Positions 46,576-60,102 of a stretch of DNA of 64,000 nt are shown one piece after another (the stretch's first letter is position 1; every line of letters begins with the position of its first letter). The stretch is from NCBI GenBank assembly GCA_947034885.2, contig OX344758.2, forward strand, positions 8,496,501 through 8,560,500, read 5' to 3'. The position numbers were made by a program, and so were the translations under genes. Below the pieces are notes generated by a model. It worked only from the letters and a program-made list of their open reading frames with translations. It searched no databases and was not told the DNA's origin. The stretch comes from Thuidium tamariscinum. Lineage: Eukaryota > Streptophyta > Bryopsida > Hypnales > Thuidiaceae.

Positions 46576-49500
46576 ATGAAATTCAATTTTTCTAGAACAA
46601 AACTCTATGTCCAAAAAATGTCCTAGAAAATACATGCTTTGACTTTTTAATTTGTAGAAAATAGAAAAAACAATTTTCAACAAAAGTAAAACATTTCTAT
46701 TTGGGAAGACTTTTTGGTGATGCTATTTGATTAAAAAAATGAGGTCAAAACCATTTCTAATGTTTGGAATTGCATGTGCAAAGAAGGCCTGTTTGCACGA
46801 ATGTGGAGGATATAAAATAATTTATTTTTAGATTTCCTTTTGTAGAAACATGTCTACCTACAAAGAGAATATACCATAGAAATTTCAGCTAAAAAAAATT
46901 AATTTTAACCGCTCAATATTACTAAAAAACCCACTATGTCAAAGCGTGACAAATTAACAAAATTAACTTTTAAATATAAAATGATTTTTAAATTTTTTGA
47001 AAAATAAGGAATACATTTTTTGTCAAGATATTTAGAAATAAAAATTTTGGTTTTGGCATTGGATTCATACATCAAAAGTTATAGCGCTCCAAAATCAAAA
47101 TGCAACCAAACTACTAGGTGTTTTGTGCAATCACCCCTTATATTATGTTTTACTCGATGATTAATTTATTTTTTGTGGTAAGTATGGGGACAAGAAGCTC
47201 TCTATATACACATGGGGTGGTAGGAAGTAGAACAACCCATGCAAGATATATAATTTAGAAGTTGTAGGAGCTCCACCGCTCATAGTTAAGTTTGAATTAC
47301 AAATTTTGTGAAAAGTAAAATTTCATACCTCATTTAAGCATAGTAATATAACTTTTTGCAAAAAAAATTGGAATAGAAATTAGTTGAAAAATCAAGTTAA
47401 GTTTCATATTCATAAATCCGTTCCAGATTTTCAATCCTCCAATCAAGAGTTATAGACAAATTTCAAAGAAGATGTTTGAAAAGTTAAAAAATATTCCCTT
47501 CCAATGCCTCTTTGAAAATTGTTTATAACTTTTGATTGGAGGACCAAAATCTCAAATGGATTTTTAGACATGAAACTTAATTTGATTTGCCAACCAATTC
47601 TTTTCATAGTTTTTTGCAAAAAGTTATTTTAGTATGCTTAAATGAGGTATGAAATTTTAGTTTGATCACAATTTGTATTTCAAACTTTACTATAAGCGGT
47701 AGAGCTCCTACAACTTCTAAATTACATAAAATAGAACCATTTATAATCAATCAATCAAGGTATTTTAGATATAATCTGATGTAGTATAAGGCCAAGCAAA
47801 TTTTTAGGGAGTGCAATAATAGGAATGGCAAGGATTGCAAAAATTTTGGTTATTTTATCAAATAAATTGAAATTACTATGAATTTTGAAAGACAAAATAG
47901 TGTCACAATCTATAGCTAGTGTCTAGACTCTTTCAATTACAATAATTGAAGAACTCCTTTCCTATTCATTACTTCCTACTTTCTTGCTCACTAGTTTGGG
48001 ACATGTGTTGTGACTTTATTAGTCCCAATCTTGAAAAAGAAAAAAACATGAATTCCAAGCTCTAGTTGGAATCATGTTCCAACCTTACTAGAAATAAATG
48101 TAGTCTATAGGTTGGAGATGGGGTGTTGATTGATTGCGGATGGTTCTACCTTATTTCACATGTGTTGTTCTACTTCCTATCATTCCATTTGTTTATAGAA
48201 TTATTTTCTTCTCTATCACTACAAGGGAAATGGGTCCTAATCTATAGAAATTTTGACAAAATAGTGTCCGAAATGACAATCACAACTTGTAAAATTTTCT
48301 TTTTTGTCAATGCAATCAATATTGCAATGTTTGTCAAATTCTTGTCAATTCCTAAGTCAATTTTAACAAACAAGGTTAATGTCTTCCTTGAAATCCAACA
48401 AATTTTTATATACAGTTTTTATTTTAAATACAAAATGATGTAGCTATCATTTACTAACTCTATAAGGAATTATACCTCATTGCAATCTTTAACCATTCAC
48501 TATCAACACTTTAACATTATTTGTCTTTAAGGGAGAGAAGCTCCCTCTATATATTTGGAATAGTAGGGGGTCGACCAACCCATATGGGATATATGAACTC
48601 TTAAAATTGTGAGAGCTCATAGTGAAGTTAGAACTCCGTAATTTTGTAATAAAATTAAGATTTTAAACTTCATTTAAGCATAGTAGAATGTCTTTTTTCA
48701 AAAACATTTGAACTAAGACTAGTTAGAATATAAATTGGAGTTTCAAGTCAAAAAATCTTTTTGACATTTCAAGTTTCCAATCAAAAGTTATGGAAAGATA
48801 TCAAAGAGGAAGTTTCAAAAAATGTAACAAGAACAATTTTAAACACCTCATTGAAATTTCATAATTTTTGATTGGAAACTTGAAATGTCAAAAGAATTTT
48901 TGCATGCAAACTTGAGTTGATTTTATAACTAAGGTTAGTTCAAGTTTATTTGAAAAAATACATTCTTCTATGCCTAAATTAGGTTTGAAATCTTACTTTC
49001 AATACAATTCCTATTTCTATCCTAACACATTAATCTACGTCAGATTTGACAGAATTCTATCAAAATTACTATAAAATAAGACGCAATTTTCCTTATAGTA
49101 TATAGACAACCCAAACTAAGATATTGATAGCATATGGTTACAAATTACATTGGTTAAATATTCAATGAATTCTTTGTGCCTTTACCAAATTAATTATCTT
49201 TACAATCATTTGTTTCTCTTCATGTCATCCATGGACAATTGTTACAAGCCTTGAAGGGGGGGGATCAAATATCAATTAAGAATTTGACAACAAGTTGACC
49301 AAAAACTGGCAAGTTCTCACAAATTGACAAGACAAAGATGTAAAGCCACATGGTTGTTGTCACTTTGGACAATGCTATGTTATAAACTTGTCATCTTGAA
49401 CTACATTTCCTTGTAGTGTAAACAAGACAAGTTGGTGGAATATGAAGAGTCCATTCAATCCTTTGAATTAGAGAATCACTACAGGACCAAATTGTACCAT

Positions 49501-49880
49501 TTCTAAACAAATTTATATTTTCTACTAGATAAAAATAATCTTTTTTTGCCGAGAATTCACCATTTCTATTAAAATCAATGAAGTCCCAAATTTGGATGAA
49601 GAAGTGCATGAATATGATTGGAAAGTGTTTTTGGTCCAAGAGTTGAATGAATGAATGTTGTCATACAATGCTTTGCCAAAATTTTAAGTGATTCTCGTCT
49701 TCAGAAAGTTTAAAGAAAGGAGTGAGCCCAAACTTGGCTTACAATAGGATGGTATGACGATTGTAAAATATTCTAGTAGTTTAATTTCAATTGTATTTTG
49801 ATTAACTCCTAAATGAACAACTTGCTAAATTTGGCAACATAGTAATTTTGGGCAAGTACATGTAACTAGAGATTTCCATA
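46575..49880 (+). repeat. Spacer repeat block C, copy 2
   Basis: Paralogue of 25840-29136, including the fold-back (about 47253-47730) and the CACTA-type element. No gene. The open frame 48123-48443 is the shadow of 27392-27712. Confidence 0.8.
48217..49418. mobile_element. CACTA-type non-autonomous element, copy 2 (1,202 bp)
   Basis: Same ends (CACTACAAGGGAAATG / CATTTCCTTGTAGTG) and same flanks as 27486-28678; present by block duplication. Confidence 0.6.
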
Positions 49881-52374
49881 TTTTTGGCCCAAATTTTATT
49901 GGAAGGTGAGTATGAAGAATATCTTTCATGTGCACTAAAATTTAGGACAATTGAAAATATATGTTAAAAGGTATGGCCTATTGTGGTGTTTTTTTTTGAA
50001 TTTAGACACTTTAGACAAATTGAAAAAAATCATTTTTTTCATAAACAAAAATTTTGAAATTGGTTGTCTTCATTTAAATATGTATGGAAAGCTTTGAATC
50101 ATTCCATTTTTATCAATGAGCCAAAAGTTATAAGGAGTTTTTATTGGCAATCAATTATGGAATTCCTACTCTAAAATAAACTTTGAAGTCTTTTACTCAG
50201 TTTTCAATATTCTATGAGAAAATAAAATCAGAGGATGTAGATTGTTTATTACAATATAGCAACCATTGGGATTGTCATTTTTCAATTCTATAAATAAATC
50301 ATTAACTATTTTTCATTTTGAATCATTTGTTACTTTTTCCTACTTACAATTTTTTCCTATGCGTTGTACAATTCTAAATAATTTGAAGTTTTTTAGTCAA
50401 GTCCCCTACTCTGTCACATGTTACAACACTCCTATAGTTTGTAACTTTAAATCACAATGAACTCCGAATGCAAATATAAAATATAGTTAATAGACAAATC
50501 ATTTCACAAAAGCTCAAACCACCCTACTATAAAGAGAAATCAATCTCCAAAGAGATATGATCTCCTCACCCTGGAGCTGTATCTTATAATGGAGACTATC
50601 AATAAAGATTATTAGTCTTTAAAAAAGACTAGGACTACCTTTCTATCTTTATCTTTCTATCTTTGGTTATATCCAGTAAAGTAAAAGTCCTAATTATCAT
50701 CTCCAATTATAGTTACTTTATCAAATCTTATCTTATTCAAATCAAGTTGGTTATATGCTCAAAAAATTTCGCATCATTTGGAATTGTACAACATATAGGA
50801 AAAAATTAATAAGTAGAAAGAAGTAGAGAGTGATTCAAAGTACTAAATTGCTAAAATTTTATTATAGAATCAAAAAAAGGCAAATCCCAATGGTTGTAAT
50901 GTTGTGACAAACAATCAACATCCAAAATTTTAATTTTTTTTCAAAAATATTTAAAATTGAGTAAAGTAAAGGCTTCCAAAGTTTATTTTAGAGTAGAGAA
51001 TCCATAACTGCTCGCAAACTAAATCTCTTCATAACTTTCACCTCATAAATCAAAATGGAATGATTCAAAGCTTTATGCATATATATACGTCTAGAAAACC
51101 AATTTCAAATTTTTAATATAAAAAATAATGTTTTTATAAGAAATTTTTGGGCTGCCCGCTGACCAATGAAAACTACATATCATGCAATAACTTTTTGACC
51201 ATGTAGTCATTTGTTAGGAAAATTGTTGGGCCTTCAAGATACTCCTTGGACACATCTTGGGTGAAAATTTCAAAGAAAAAAATAAAAACTCCACCCGTAG
51301 TGAGCTGCCCAAAATCGCTATGTTGCCAAAAAACGCAGTTTGGTCCTTTAGGGGTTAAAGAAAGGAGTGAGCCCAAATTTGGCTTACAATAGGATGATAT
51401 GACGATTGTAAAATATTCTAGTAGTTTAATGTCAATTGTATTTTGATTAACTCCTAAATGAACAACTTGCTAAATTTGGCAACATAGTAATTTTGGGCAA
51501 GTACATGTAACTAGAGATTTCCGTTTTTTTGGCCCAAATTTTATTGGAAGGTGAGTATGAAGAATATCTTTCATGTGCACTAAAATTTAGGACAATTGAA
51601 AATATGTGTTAAAAGGTATGGCCTACTGTGTTTATTTATTTTTTGTATTTTGACACTTTAGATAGATTTGAAAAAATCACTTTTTTCATAAACAAAAATT
51701 TTGAAGTTGGTTATCTTCATTTAAGTATGTATGGAAAGCTTTGTATCATTCCATTTTTTATCAATGAGCCAAAAGTTATAAGGAGTTTTTATTGGCAATC
51801 AATTATAGAATTCCTACTCTAAAATAAACTTTGAAGTCTTTTATTTTACTCAGTTTTCAATATTCTATGAGAAAATAAAATCAGAGGATGTAGATTGTTT
51901 ATTACAATATAGCAACCATTGGAATTGTCATTTTTCAATTCTATAAATAAATCATTAACTATTTTTCATTTTGAATCATTTGTTACTTTTTCCTACTTAC
52001 AATTTTTTCCTATGCATTGTACAATTCTAAATAATTTGAAGTTTTTTAGTCAAGTCCCCTACTCTGTCACATGTTACAACACTCCTATAGTTTGTAACTT
52101 TAAATCACAATGAACTCCGAATGCAAATATAAAATATAGTTAATAGACAAATCATTTCACAAAAGCTCAAACCACCCTACTATAAAGAGAAATCAATCTC
52201 CAAAGAGATATGATCTCCTCACCCTGGAGCTGTATCTTATAATGGAGACTATCAATAAAGATTATTAGTCTTTAAAAAAGACTAGGACTACCTTTCTATC
52301 TTTATCTTTCTATCTTTGGTTATATCCAGTAAAGTAAAAGTCCTAATTATCATCTCCAATTATAGTTACTTTAT
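49710..52374. repeat. Direct repeat with an inverted partial copy between
   Basis: About 1,020 bases from TTAAAGAAAGGAGTGAGCCC occur at 49710-50728 and 51355-52374. Between them, 50746-51354 begins as a diverged reverse complement of about 50100-50380 (sharing CCCAATGGTTG, TATTTTAGAGTAG and the AAGCTTTGAATCATTCC block) and ends CCTTTAGGGG before TTAA. The TTAA ending suggests a decayed TTAA element was involved in the duplication. Confidence 0.6.
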
Positions 52375-53317
52375 CAATCCATCACATCCATCCATCATTT
52401 GGAGATATCTACTCCAATCAATCTTTCCTTATCTACTAGTGCACATTCCTTCATGAATTAAATCATGATCATCCATCAATGCATTATCCATCCAAGATTG
52501 TTATAAGGGTTGTGACATCACAACAATGAATTTTAAGAGGTACTACTATTTAGGGCCATTTTTCATATGATTGTCACCTTTTGAAGTGCACTTGTCTTGT
52601 TTTCCACAAGGTAAAAAAAAATGATTTTCTTACATGGTGGAAAACTTAGAATTTTTTTCACATGTTCTCAAAATAATTTACTACATGATCCTATGGTTAA
52701 AAATATTTTTAAATATTTTTAAAAATTTGGTATTGGTAATAGAAATGGCAATTTTTGACCATTTTTGGAGTGAACACAGTCAAAGAACATAAAGAGTGAA
52801 GGTTATTTGTTCTAAAATGTCCATGCTTTAAAAGTGATAAATTGATTATGATACAAGGATACATTTTTCTTTCTTCAACATATCAATAGAGAATATTTTG
52901 GAAGGTAGTTGCTTTTATTGATTGCTACCTTTTTTCTTCAAAGATTTGTCAATAATTCCATGAAGGTCCAAGAAATATGAAATAACTTGGATTAGAATGA
53001 TGCCAAATCTATTCTTCTTCCTACAACGATTTACTTCAATTTGTTGCAAAAAGTTTATCTTCTTCCAAACACAATCAGTTCTCATAAAGTGGAATCAGAG
53101 GACAAGATTTACCCAGGGAGAAATGCTGAATTTTTGATGGCACATTATTTTTTTTCAAATTTTGAATTAATATTTGCAATTAGAGGCCCCAAATTAGCTA
53201 GCGGAGCTGCAAAATAGACCCAAATCAAGATTCAAAGTAGGAGGCTTTTTTTTAACTTTTATCCTCGAGTAACACACATTTTACCTCGTTGGTCCCACTT
53301 TCCCGGAACAGATTTAA

Positions 53318-54031
53318 TCCTTAAAGGACGGGCCTATGACCATTGGTTGGAAGCCCCCTTGCTAGTCACTCAATTTGATACTGTTTAGGAAATTCTTTAT
53401 CTTTACTTTTCAGAGATGGAAAGTACATGCCTTCTGCACTTCACAGGAATTTCAGATTTTTTTGAAGAAAATTGATTTTTATGAGATTTTTTGAAGAAAA
53501 AATGAAGAAAAAATCATATCAAATAGAAAGTTATCTCAAAAAATCTGAAAACTTTCACGATGTGTGTAAATTGTAGTGACAAACATCATGGTGTAAACTC
53601 AACTTCCGTGTACACCTATTTATAGGTTGCAATGGACATTAAAAATGTAGCCAAAATTCAAATTGCAATAAAAGATTCAATTGTACAAATTTTCCCAAAA
53701 TTCCAATTGGAGTAGAAACTAGAAGAGAAGACATTCATTTCATTAGTTGCGCTCAAACTCAAAAAATGTCATTTTCAAGGAGAAATTTCAGATTCAATCA
53801 ATTTCTCAAAATACATTGAAATGGCAAATTCTGCCATCCATTTTCTCTAATTACTTCTCAACTACATGAAAACAAATAGTAGTTAGAATAAAAACTCAAT
53901 TGGAGACTCTTTATAACTGAACATGAAAGGTCATTAAAAAAGAAGTGGATGAAAAAACTATTGTTCTGGTCTTTTGCTGTCCTTCAAAAGTCATCCGAAA
54001 GCCAAAAAATGGCGCCAACGTCGCTTAGGGG
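53318..54031 (+). mobile_element. TTAA-flanked element T2, copy 2 (714 bp)
   Basis: TTAA at 53314-53317 and 54032-54035; it starts TCCTTAAAGGAC (first C mutated) and ends CGCTTAGGGG. Same length and site as the unit 2 copy, so it inserted before units 2 and 3 separated, and unit 1 retains the empty site. Confidence 0.75.
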
Positions 54032-55716
54032 TTAATGTCCTGCAATTCTTAACCCCTTTTGCGTATGGCTAGAAACGGCCTACCATGGCTTGCTTGTATT
54101 TGGCCATTTCAGAGGCCTAGCTTGTAAGACTTGAAAATACATTCAACTATGAGCATAACATTCAATAGCATATTGTGGCTCTGCCTTCTCTCTATAATAA
54201 AGAATTTAGCATACTCCACATCCAACAAACTCTCCATCTTCTACATGTCCATTTACTTTAGTAGGTACTGATGAAACACTGTTGGGGGGTTGAATATTCT
54301 ATATCCTCCATTGTTGAGAGAAGGGAGAGCCAACCAATGCTACAAAATAATATGAGAATGGGGGCAGCGCCATGGAAAATTTTATGGACTTCAAAAAAAA
54401 TTGGTGAAATTTTGAAGATTCCTCACCTATAAGAACAAGTGTTCTTATGTATTTGAGGGTATATGTAGTTCAATAAGCTTTGAGATTAGAAATCTTGTAG
54501 AAGTACACTGCGTCAAAGACAAAGATTCTTGGATAGGCTAAGTTGAAGCTGTACATCCATAGCAATGTGTTTTTTTTCATTTCTTATGAAGAGCCCAAGT
54601 AGCAATACTTCACCTTATTGTGGAGCTCCAAATCTCAAGATTCATCCATATATTGGATAGAAAATATCACATTAGTACATAATACATATCTATCATTCTA
54701 TTTACATCCATTATTTGGCGATTTCATTTAGTATTTAAAAAAATTTAAAGTTTATTGGTAATTTCATCCAAAATTTTACTGTTTATTTTCAATAGGCTTG
54801 GTGCCAAGCCAAAACTTTGGTGCAATTTTGCACCAACTTGCCGGAAAAAAAACACTGGTTGAAGGGAGGAACTAGAAGGAAAAGGGATACTCTAATTCAG
54901 CCATGCTCATACAAGTTTCAGAAGTTGCTATGCTATGCCCGTGGTATTTAGTTGTTTAAGGATGGACCTATAACCATTGGTTTAAAGCCTCCTTGCCTGT
55001 GACATAGTTTGTTACTATTTTGGAAGCAGATATGTATGAAATCTTTTTATATTATTTTTCAAATCTGAAAGTACATATCTTCTATACTTCATAACCAAGT
55101 TTTGATTTTTTTGAGGAAACTGATTGGATTTCATGCAATTTTTTGAAATAAAAGTGAAGAAAAAATCATATCAAATAGTAAATAATCTCAAGAAATCTGA
55201 AATTTTCACCATGTGTGTACATTATAGTGACAAACATCAGAGTAGAAACTCAATTTCCCTGTACTTCTATAATTAGGATGCAATGGACATTAAAAATGCA
55301 GCCAAAGTTCAAATTGCAATAAAATATTCAATTTTACAAATTTTTCCAAAATTTCAATTGGAATAGAAACTAGAGTAGAATACCTCCATTTCATTAGTTG
55401 GGCTCAAACTCAAAAGATGTCATTTTCACGGAGAAATTTCAGATTTACTCAATTTCTCAAAATACACTAACATGGCAGATTTTGGCATTTGTTTTCTCTA
55501 ATCACTTCTCAACTACACGAAAACAAACATGAGTTAAAGTGAAAACTCAAGTGGAGACTCTTTACAACTCAATATGAAAGGTCATTAAAAAAAAAGTGAA
55601 TGAAAAACTATTGTTCAAGTTTTCTTCTGGCCCTTCAAAGTTAGATGAACGTCAAAAATTGGTGCCGGTGGCAGTAAGAAGTTAGAGTCCGGACCCTAAC
55701 TCCTGTCTATCGTGTA

Positions 55717-55989
55717 AGGTAGGTACACCCAAAAGCGCCCTGTTCTTAAAAGCGCCATCTACACTGCACATACATTTTCGAAATCAGTCATGTTCACAAG
55801 GTGTAGATGGCACTTTCAGAAATAGACTTTGACTATTAATAACTTTTGCATATGGTATCCAAATCCTGCGTTCTTTGGTGCGTTGGAACATGCTTTCACT
55901 TGCCAACAAGACTACATAAAAATTTGAACTAATTAATAGCAGGAACTAGGCTCGGTATGAATAAGTGGCGCTTTGGGGTGTACCTACCT
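55717..55989. mobile_element. TA-flanked MITE, copy 3 (273 bp), with empty site in unit 1
   Basis: Inserted at CGTG-TA-GTGGTC: unit 1 near 9513 reads cgtgTAgtggtc with one TA. Ends AGGTAGGTACACCCAAAA and ...GGTGTACCTACCT. It nests inside the T3 left arm. Confidence 0.85.
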
Positions 55990-57056
55990 TAGTGGTCTTA
56001 TTGGTCGATCAGTCCCACTAGGCACTTGTGGCTAGTGTCTAGGGATCTCAAAACAGATTAAGGGGTTTTAGCCAACTGTTCATTTTTGGAAGATTTAAAA
56101 AAATTTATACAAAGGGCATGAAAGAATTATGTAGAAAATGAGCAAAATTTAGCTAGTTTTGAGATCACTACTGGTGTCTCTTGTATTTCTATTTTGCAAT
56201 GAAATTAAGCTTACGTTTCATTTGTTTCCAAAAAGAAAAGAAAAAAGTTGCTTTGGTCATGCACTGAAAATATGAAGTTTTTGACTGCAAACAAGGATTA
56301 AGGTAGGAAGTCCTATAATGGACCATCTAAGGGTTGCAATTGATATTTTGAAAGGTAAAACATCTTGAATATTTTTTAGTTAATTTTATTTAGAAGACAA
56401 GTGAATTGGCATCTAGTATAGATCGATCATTTCATATTTTTCAAAGCTTTGTGGAATTAGTTATAAAATTTTGAAGTTGAAGTGGCATAGGGCTCTAAAA
56501 TGGTGCACCTTCTAAAATGTACATAGTTTATACACTGTTGAAGGCTAAGAAAAAGCAACATGTACAAATTGTGTACATTTAAGAAGGTGCTTCATTTTAG
56601 AGCTTGCTAACTCTTAGTGTTTGCATTGAAGTGTCTTGAGCATGGACTACCCCCAACACAATCTTGTGGTATTTGGATGACAATCTAGGGTCATGAGAAG
56701 AAATTAGAAGTAGTTTTTCCATTCACTTTTTTTTTTGACCGTTCACCTTGACTTACAAAGAGTGTTCAGTTGAATTTTTAGTCTAACTAATTTTTGTTTA
56801 CATTTCCTTGAGAAGTGAGTTAAAATAATGAATTGCAAAATTTGTCATTTGAGGGTGTTTTGAGAAATTGTGTAAATCTAAAATTTCTCCACAAAAATGA
56901 TGTTTTTGAGTATAAGCCAACTAATGAAATGGAGGTATCCTACTCAAGATTCTACTCCAATAGGCATTTTGTAAAAATTTGTAATATTGAATTTTTATTG
57001 TAGTTTGAACTTTGGATATATTTTCAAATTCTATTGCATTCTAATTATTGAAGGAC

Positions 57057-57392
57057 CATAAGAGGATTTTTAGCTGGTTTACAAGACTGCAAGTTCCCAA
57101 ACACTGGGAACACATTGGAAATTCTGGGAATACAATGTTGATGTGGTCGAGCGAGTGCTACATCAGAAAATAGTAATTAATTATTTATCCTAATTAATTA
57201 ATTAATTAATTATTCTAAATCTTTAAAAAAATTTAACCATTTTCTTTCTTTTTTAAACATTCTGGAAAAAAATAATTTTTTTTTTTCAAAATTCAAAAAT
57301 TCAGACCAGCAGGGGACTAGTCTACAATAGTGGGAACAGTTTATGGGAACACCCTTGAAACAGTCTTCTTGGGGGCCAGAAATCTTCTTATG
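57057..57392. mobile_element. Small TIR element E4a, uninterrupted copy (336 bp)
   Basis: CATAAGAGGATTTTTAGC ... AAATCTTCTTATG. It contains an ATTAATTA run and a single ATTCTAAATC, the uninterrupted site of the 1.9-kb insertion in unit 1. Confidence 0.6.
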
Positions 57393-57801
57393 ATGGAAAT
57401 TGAGTGTATACTATGGTGTTTTTCATTGTAATGTACACACATGGTGAAAGTTTTGAAATTTTTTGAGATAACTTTTTATTTGATATGATTTTTTCTTCAC
57501 TTTTTCTTCAAAAATTCTCATAAAAATCAATTTTCCTCAAAAAAATCTAAAGTCTATTTTTGTGAAGTAGAGAAGATATGCAAGTCCATCACTGAAAAAT
57601 AAATTAAATTTTTTCCATACGTATCTAATTCTGAAATGGCAACAAATTGAATGATGAGCAACAATGTTTGAATTCAATAATAATAGGTCCATCCTATAAG
57701 GACTAGATTTTGTGAATGACTATTACATTCAACTCAAATATCCTTGTCCCATGACTCTATGATTTTTACAAAATTACGAGGAAGCTAGGAGCCTTGATTG
57801 G

Positions 57802-60102
57802 CACTAGTAGAAAATGACGTCCAAATCAACATAAATATGTTAATTTTCTGTTGATTCGGGTACTGCAATGTCCAATTTCACATTTTTTTGTTATGGGTGA
57901 CATTTTTTTTTGTTGATTTGGACAGTAAGTGACAAAATCAACAAATTTTTGTTGAACACTTTTTGAACCTTCTAAAATCTTTTGAAATCTTTTGGAACCT
58001 TATAGAATCACTTAAAATCTTTATATTACAATGTCTTTATAAGAAAAAATGAGTATTTAGATTTCTGTGTTCAATAAAAACTACAGACTTTGGAGGTCAT
58101 TTACACATAGTAAATAAACATTTTTCAGAGAACTTTCAACTAAGAAAAGTTGTGGAATTAAATTTGACTTTCATCTCCAACAAATTTGAATTTCACCTCA
58201 TTAATCAAAATAGAATAATTCAAAGCTTTTCATGTACATATAAATGTTGGATACTAATTTCAAATGTCTGTTTTAAAAATAATAATGATATTTTAAGAAT
58301 TTTTTGAGATTCATAAACACCCCAAAGATTAATAAAAATTATATATAATGCATTAAATTTTAAATCATATTTATCAAAAGAATAACCTAAATTATTGTAC
58401 CTCAAAGTTATTTTTGGGACACATGTCGACCTATAAAAACTCTAGAGGGAAAAAAAGTTTAAAATTGTATCCAAAATCTCTACATTGCCGAAAGATGCCA
58501 TTTGATTATTTAAAGGTTGACCCTTAAGTATCCAAGCCTTTTCAAGTCTATTTGGAAAAAGAATGTGGGCTTATAGGTATTTCCAATAAAGTAAAAAAGA
58601 AATTTCAAAATTTAATTGTATAGATGTTTAAGGAACTTGCTTGTTTGTATGCATATATATCAATTTTGAGTGAAAAAATGCATAGGAGTTGTAAGATTAT
58701 AACAAGAAAAATGCACTTTTTTTTCAAAGTATGTTGCCCTTCCCTACAATGTTTCCAAAATTTGCTATAAAAATTTCTAGAATTTGAATGTGCCATAAAC
58801 AACTACAATTAGTGTTAACATGATACAATGAACTTTTAAAAAACTAAATATTACGTGAAAATTTATCAAAATCATTATACACTCCACTTTGCAATTATTG
58901 AAATGCAATTTATAAAAAAAGGAAAAATCACAATTACCTCCAATTCAGCAGTTGCATGTTTAAATTTTCAATGTCCAAAACGATGAAAATAGTTTAATAT
59001 TTTCATTGGGACCAATTTTAAAACAAATGGATAAGTACAATTTCTTAAATTTCAAATCAAGTGAAATTATTGAACTTCCCTCAAACTCGGAAAATTAAGT
59101 CAATTCACAAGCTTTTCTTTATACTATTGGTATGAATATGCCTTTGAGAACCTTTCTAAATGAAATATATATATTTTTCACTAAAAAAATGAAAACTTTC
59201 ATTAGTCAACCTTAAAATTGCCCATAAAAGTTTTTAATAAGTCAATCATTCAAATATCGGTGATTTAAAATTCATCATACTTTGGAGGCCGTTTGCACAT
59301 AGTAGAATAACTTATTTTATTAAAATTTCAACAAACAAAAGTTCCTAAATGAAACTAACTTTCACCTCCAAAAATCCGTTTCAGATTTGAAGAACTTGAT
59401 CAAAAGTTATGGGCAAAGTACAGAGAGGGGTTCAAACTGCCTTTCTTGTTTTACACTTTTAAACATTCTCTCGGAATTTTGTTCATAAATTTTGAATTAA
59501 GACTCCAAATTGCAAACGGATTTTTGGAGGTGAAAATTGGTTTCATTGATCAACTTTTCTTAGTTGAAATGTTTTTCAAACAAGTTAACATACTATGAGA
59601 AAAAGGCTTTCAAATTCTGCTGACTTTCAAAAACAAAGAAAAATAAAATAGAAAACTAAGTAAATAAAATCGGAATACCTAGTTGGTCATGAGTGTTCTT
59701 TGGTGGTCTGATGGTTAAGGCAGGGAGTTCTGAACCCCAAGGTGCGGGGTTCAAACCTCATGGGTGGTGTGCCTAGCCCATGTGGCGCCTTGCCTAGGGG
59801 GCGCTGTCGCGTGTCGAGCGCCACTTGGCAGCTTGTAATTGGACAGGCTTGTTGTCATTTTTGTGTCTAAATTAACATTTTTTTGGGGTGAAAATCGACA
59901 CTTTTTAGTTGGAAATTAACATTTTTTTGTTGTCAAAACAACACTTTTGTGTTGGCAAATAACACCTAATTGTTAATTTGAACGTCCAAATCAACATTTT
60001 TTTGTTATTCAATGACCAAATTAACACGTCCTAATTAACAACTAAATTAACAAAAAAATCAACATTTTTTTGTCAACTTGGACACTGAATTTTTTACTAG
60101 TG
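57802..60102. mobile_element. CACTA element, non-autonomous, 2,301 bp, TGG target duplication
   Basis: It starts CACTAGTAGAAAATGACGTC and ends TTTTTTACTAGTG, flanked by TGG at 57799-57801 and 60103-60105. Unit 1 at 13323-13333 reads gatTGGctagc, the empty site. A 3-bp duplication with CACTA/TAGTG ends is diagnostic of the CACTA superfamily. Many subterminal motifs of the type AAATTAACA / CAACATTTTTTTGT in both orientations fit transposase-binding repeats. The longest frames (61 and 65 codons) are meaningless, so the element is non-autonomous. Confidence 0.9.
59696..59850 (+). repeat. tRNA-derived SINE-like sequence inside the CACTA element
   Basis: TGGTCTGATGGTTAAGGC resembles pol III box A and GGGGTTCAAACCTC resembles box B. 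Between them an anticodon-like hairpin (GGGAG TTCTGAA CCCC) would give CUG. The acceptor stem does not pair, so it is not a working tRNA gene. The following 80 bases are GC-rich, unlike the rest of the element. A captured SINE or tRNA relic is likely. Confidence 0.5.

Noticed and set aside
59696..59770. Functional tRNA-Gln gene
   Set aside because: Box A and B motifs are visible, but the acceptor stem does not pair and the T arm is imperfect.
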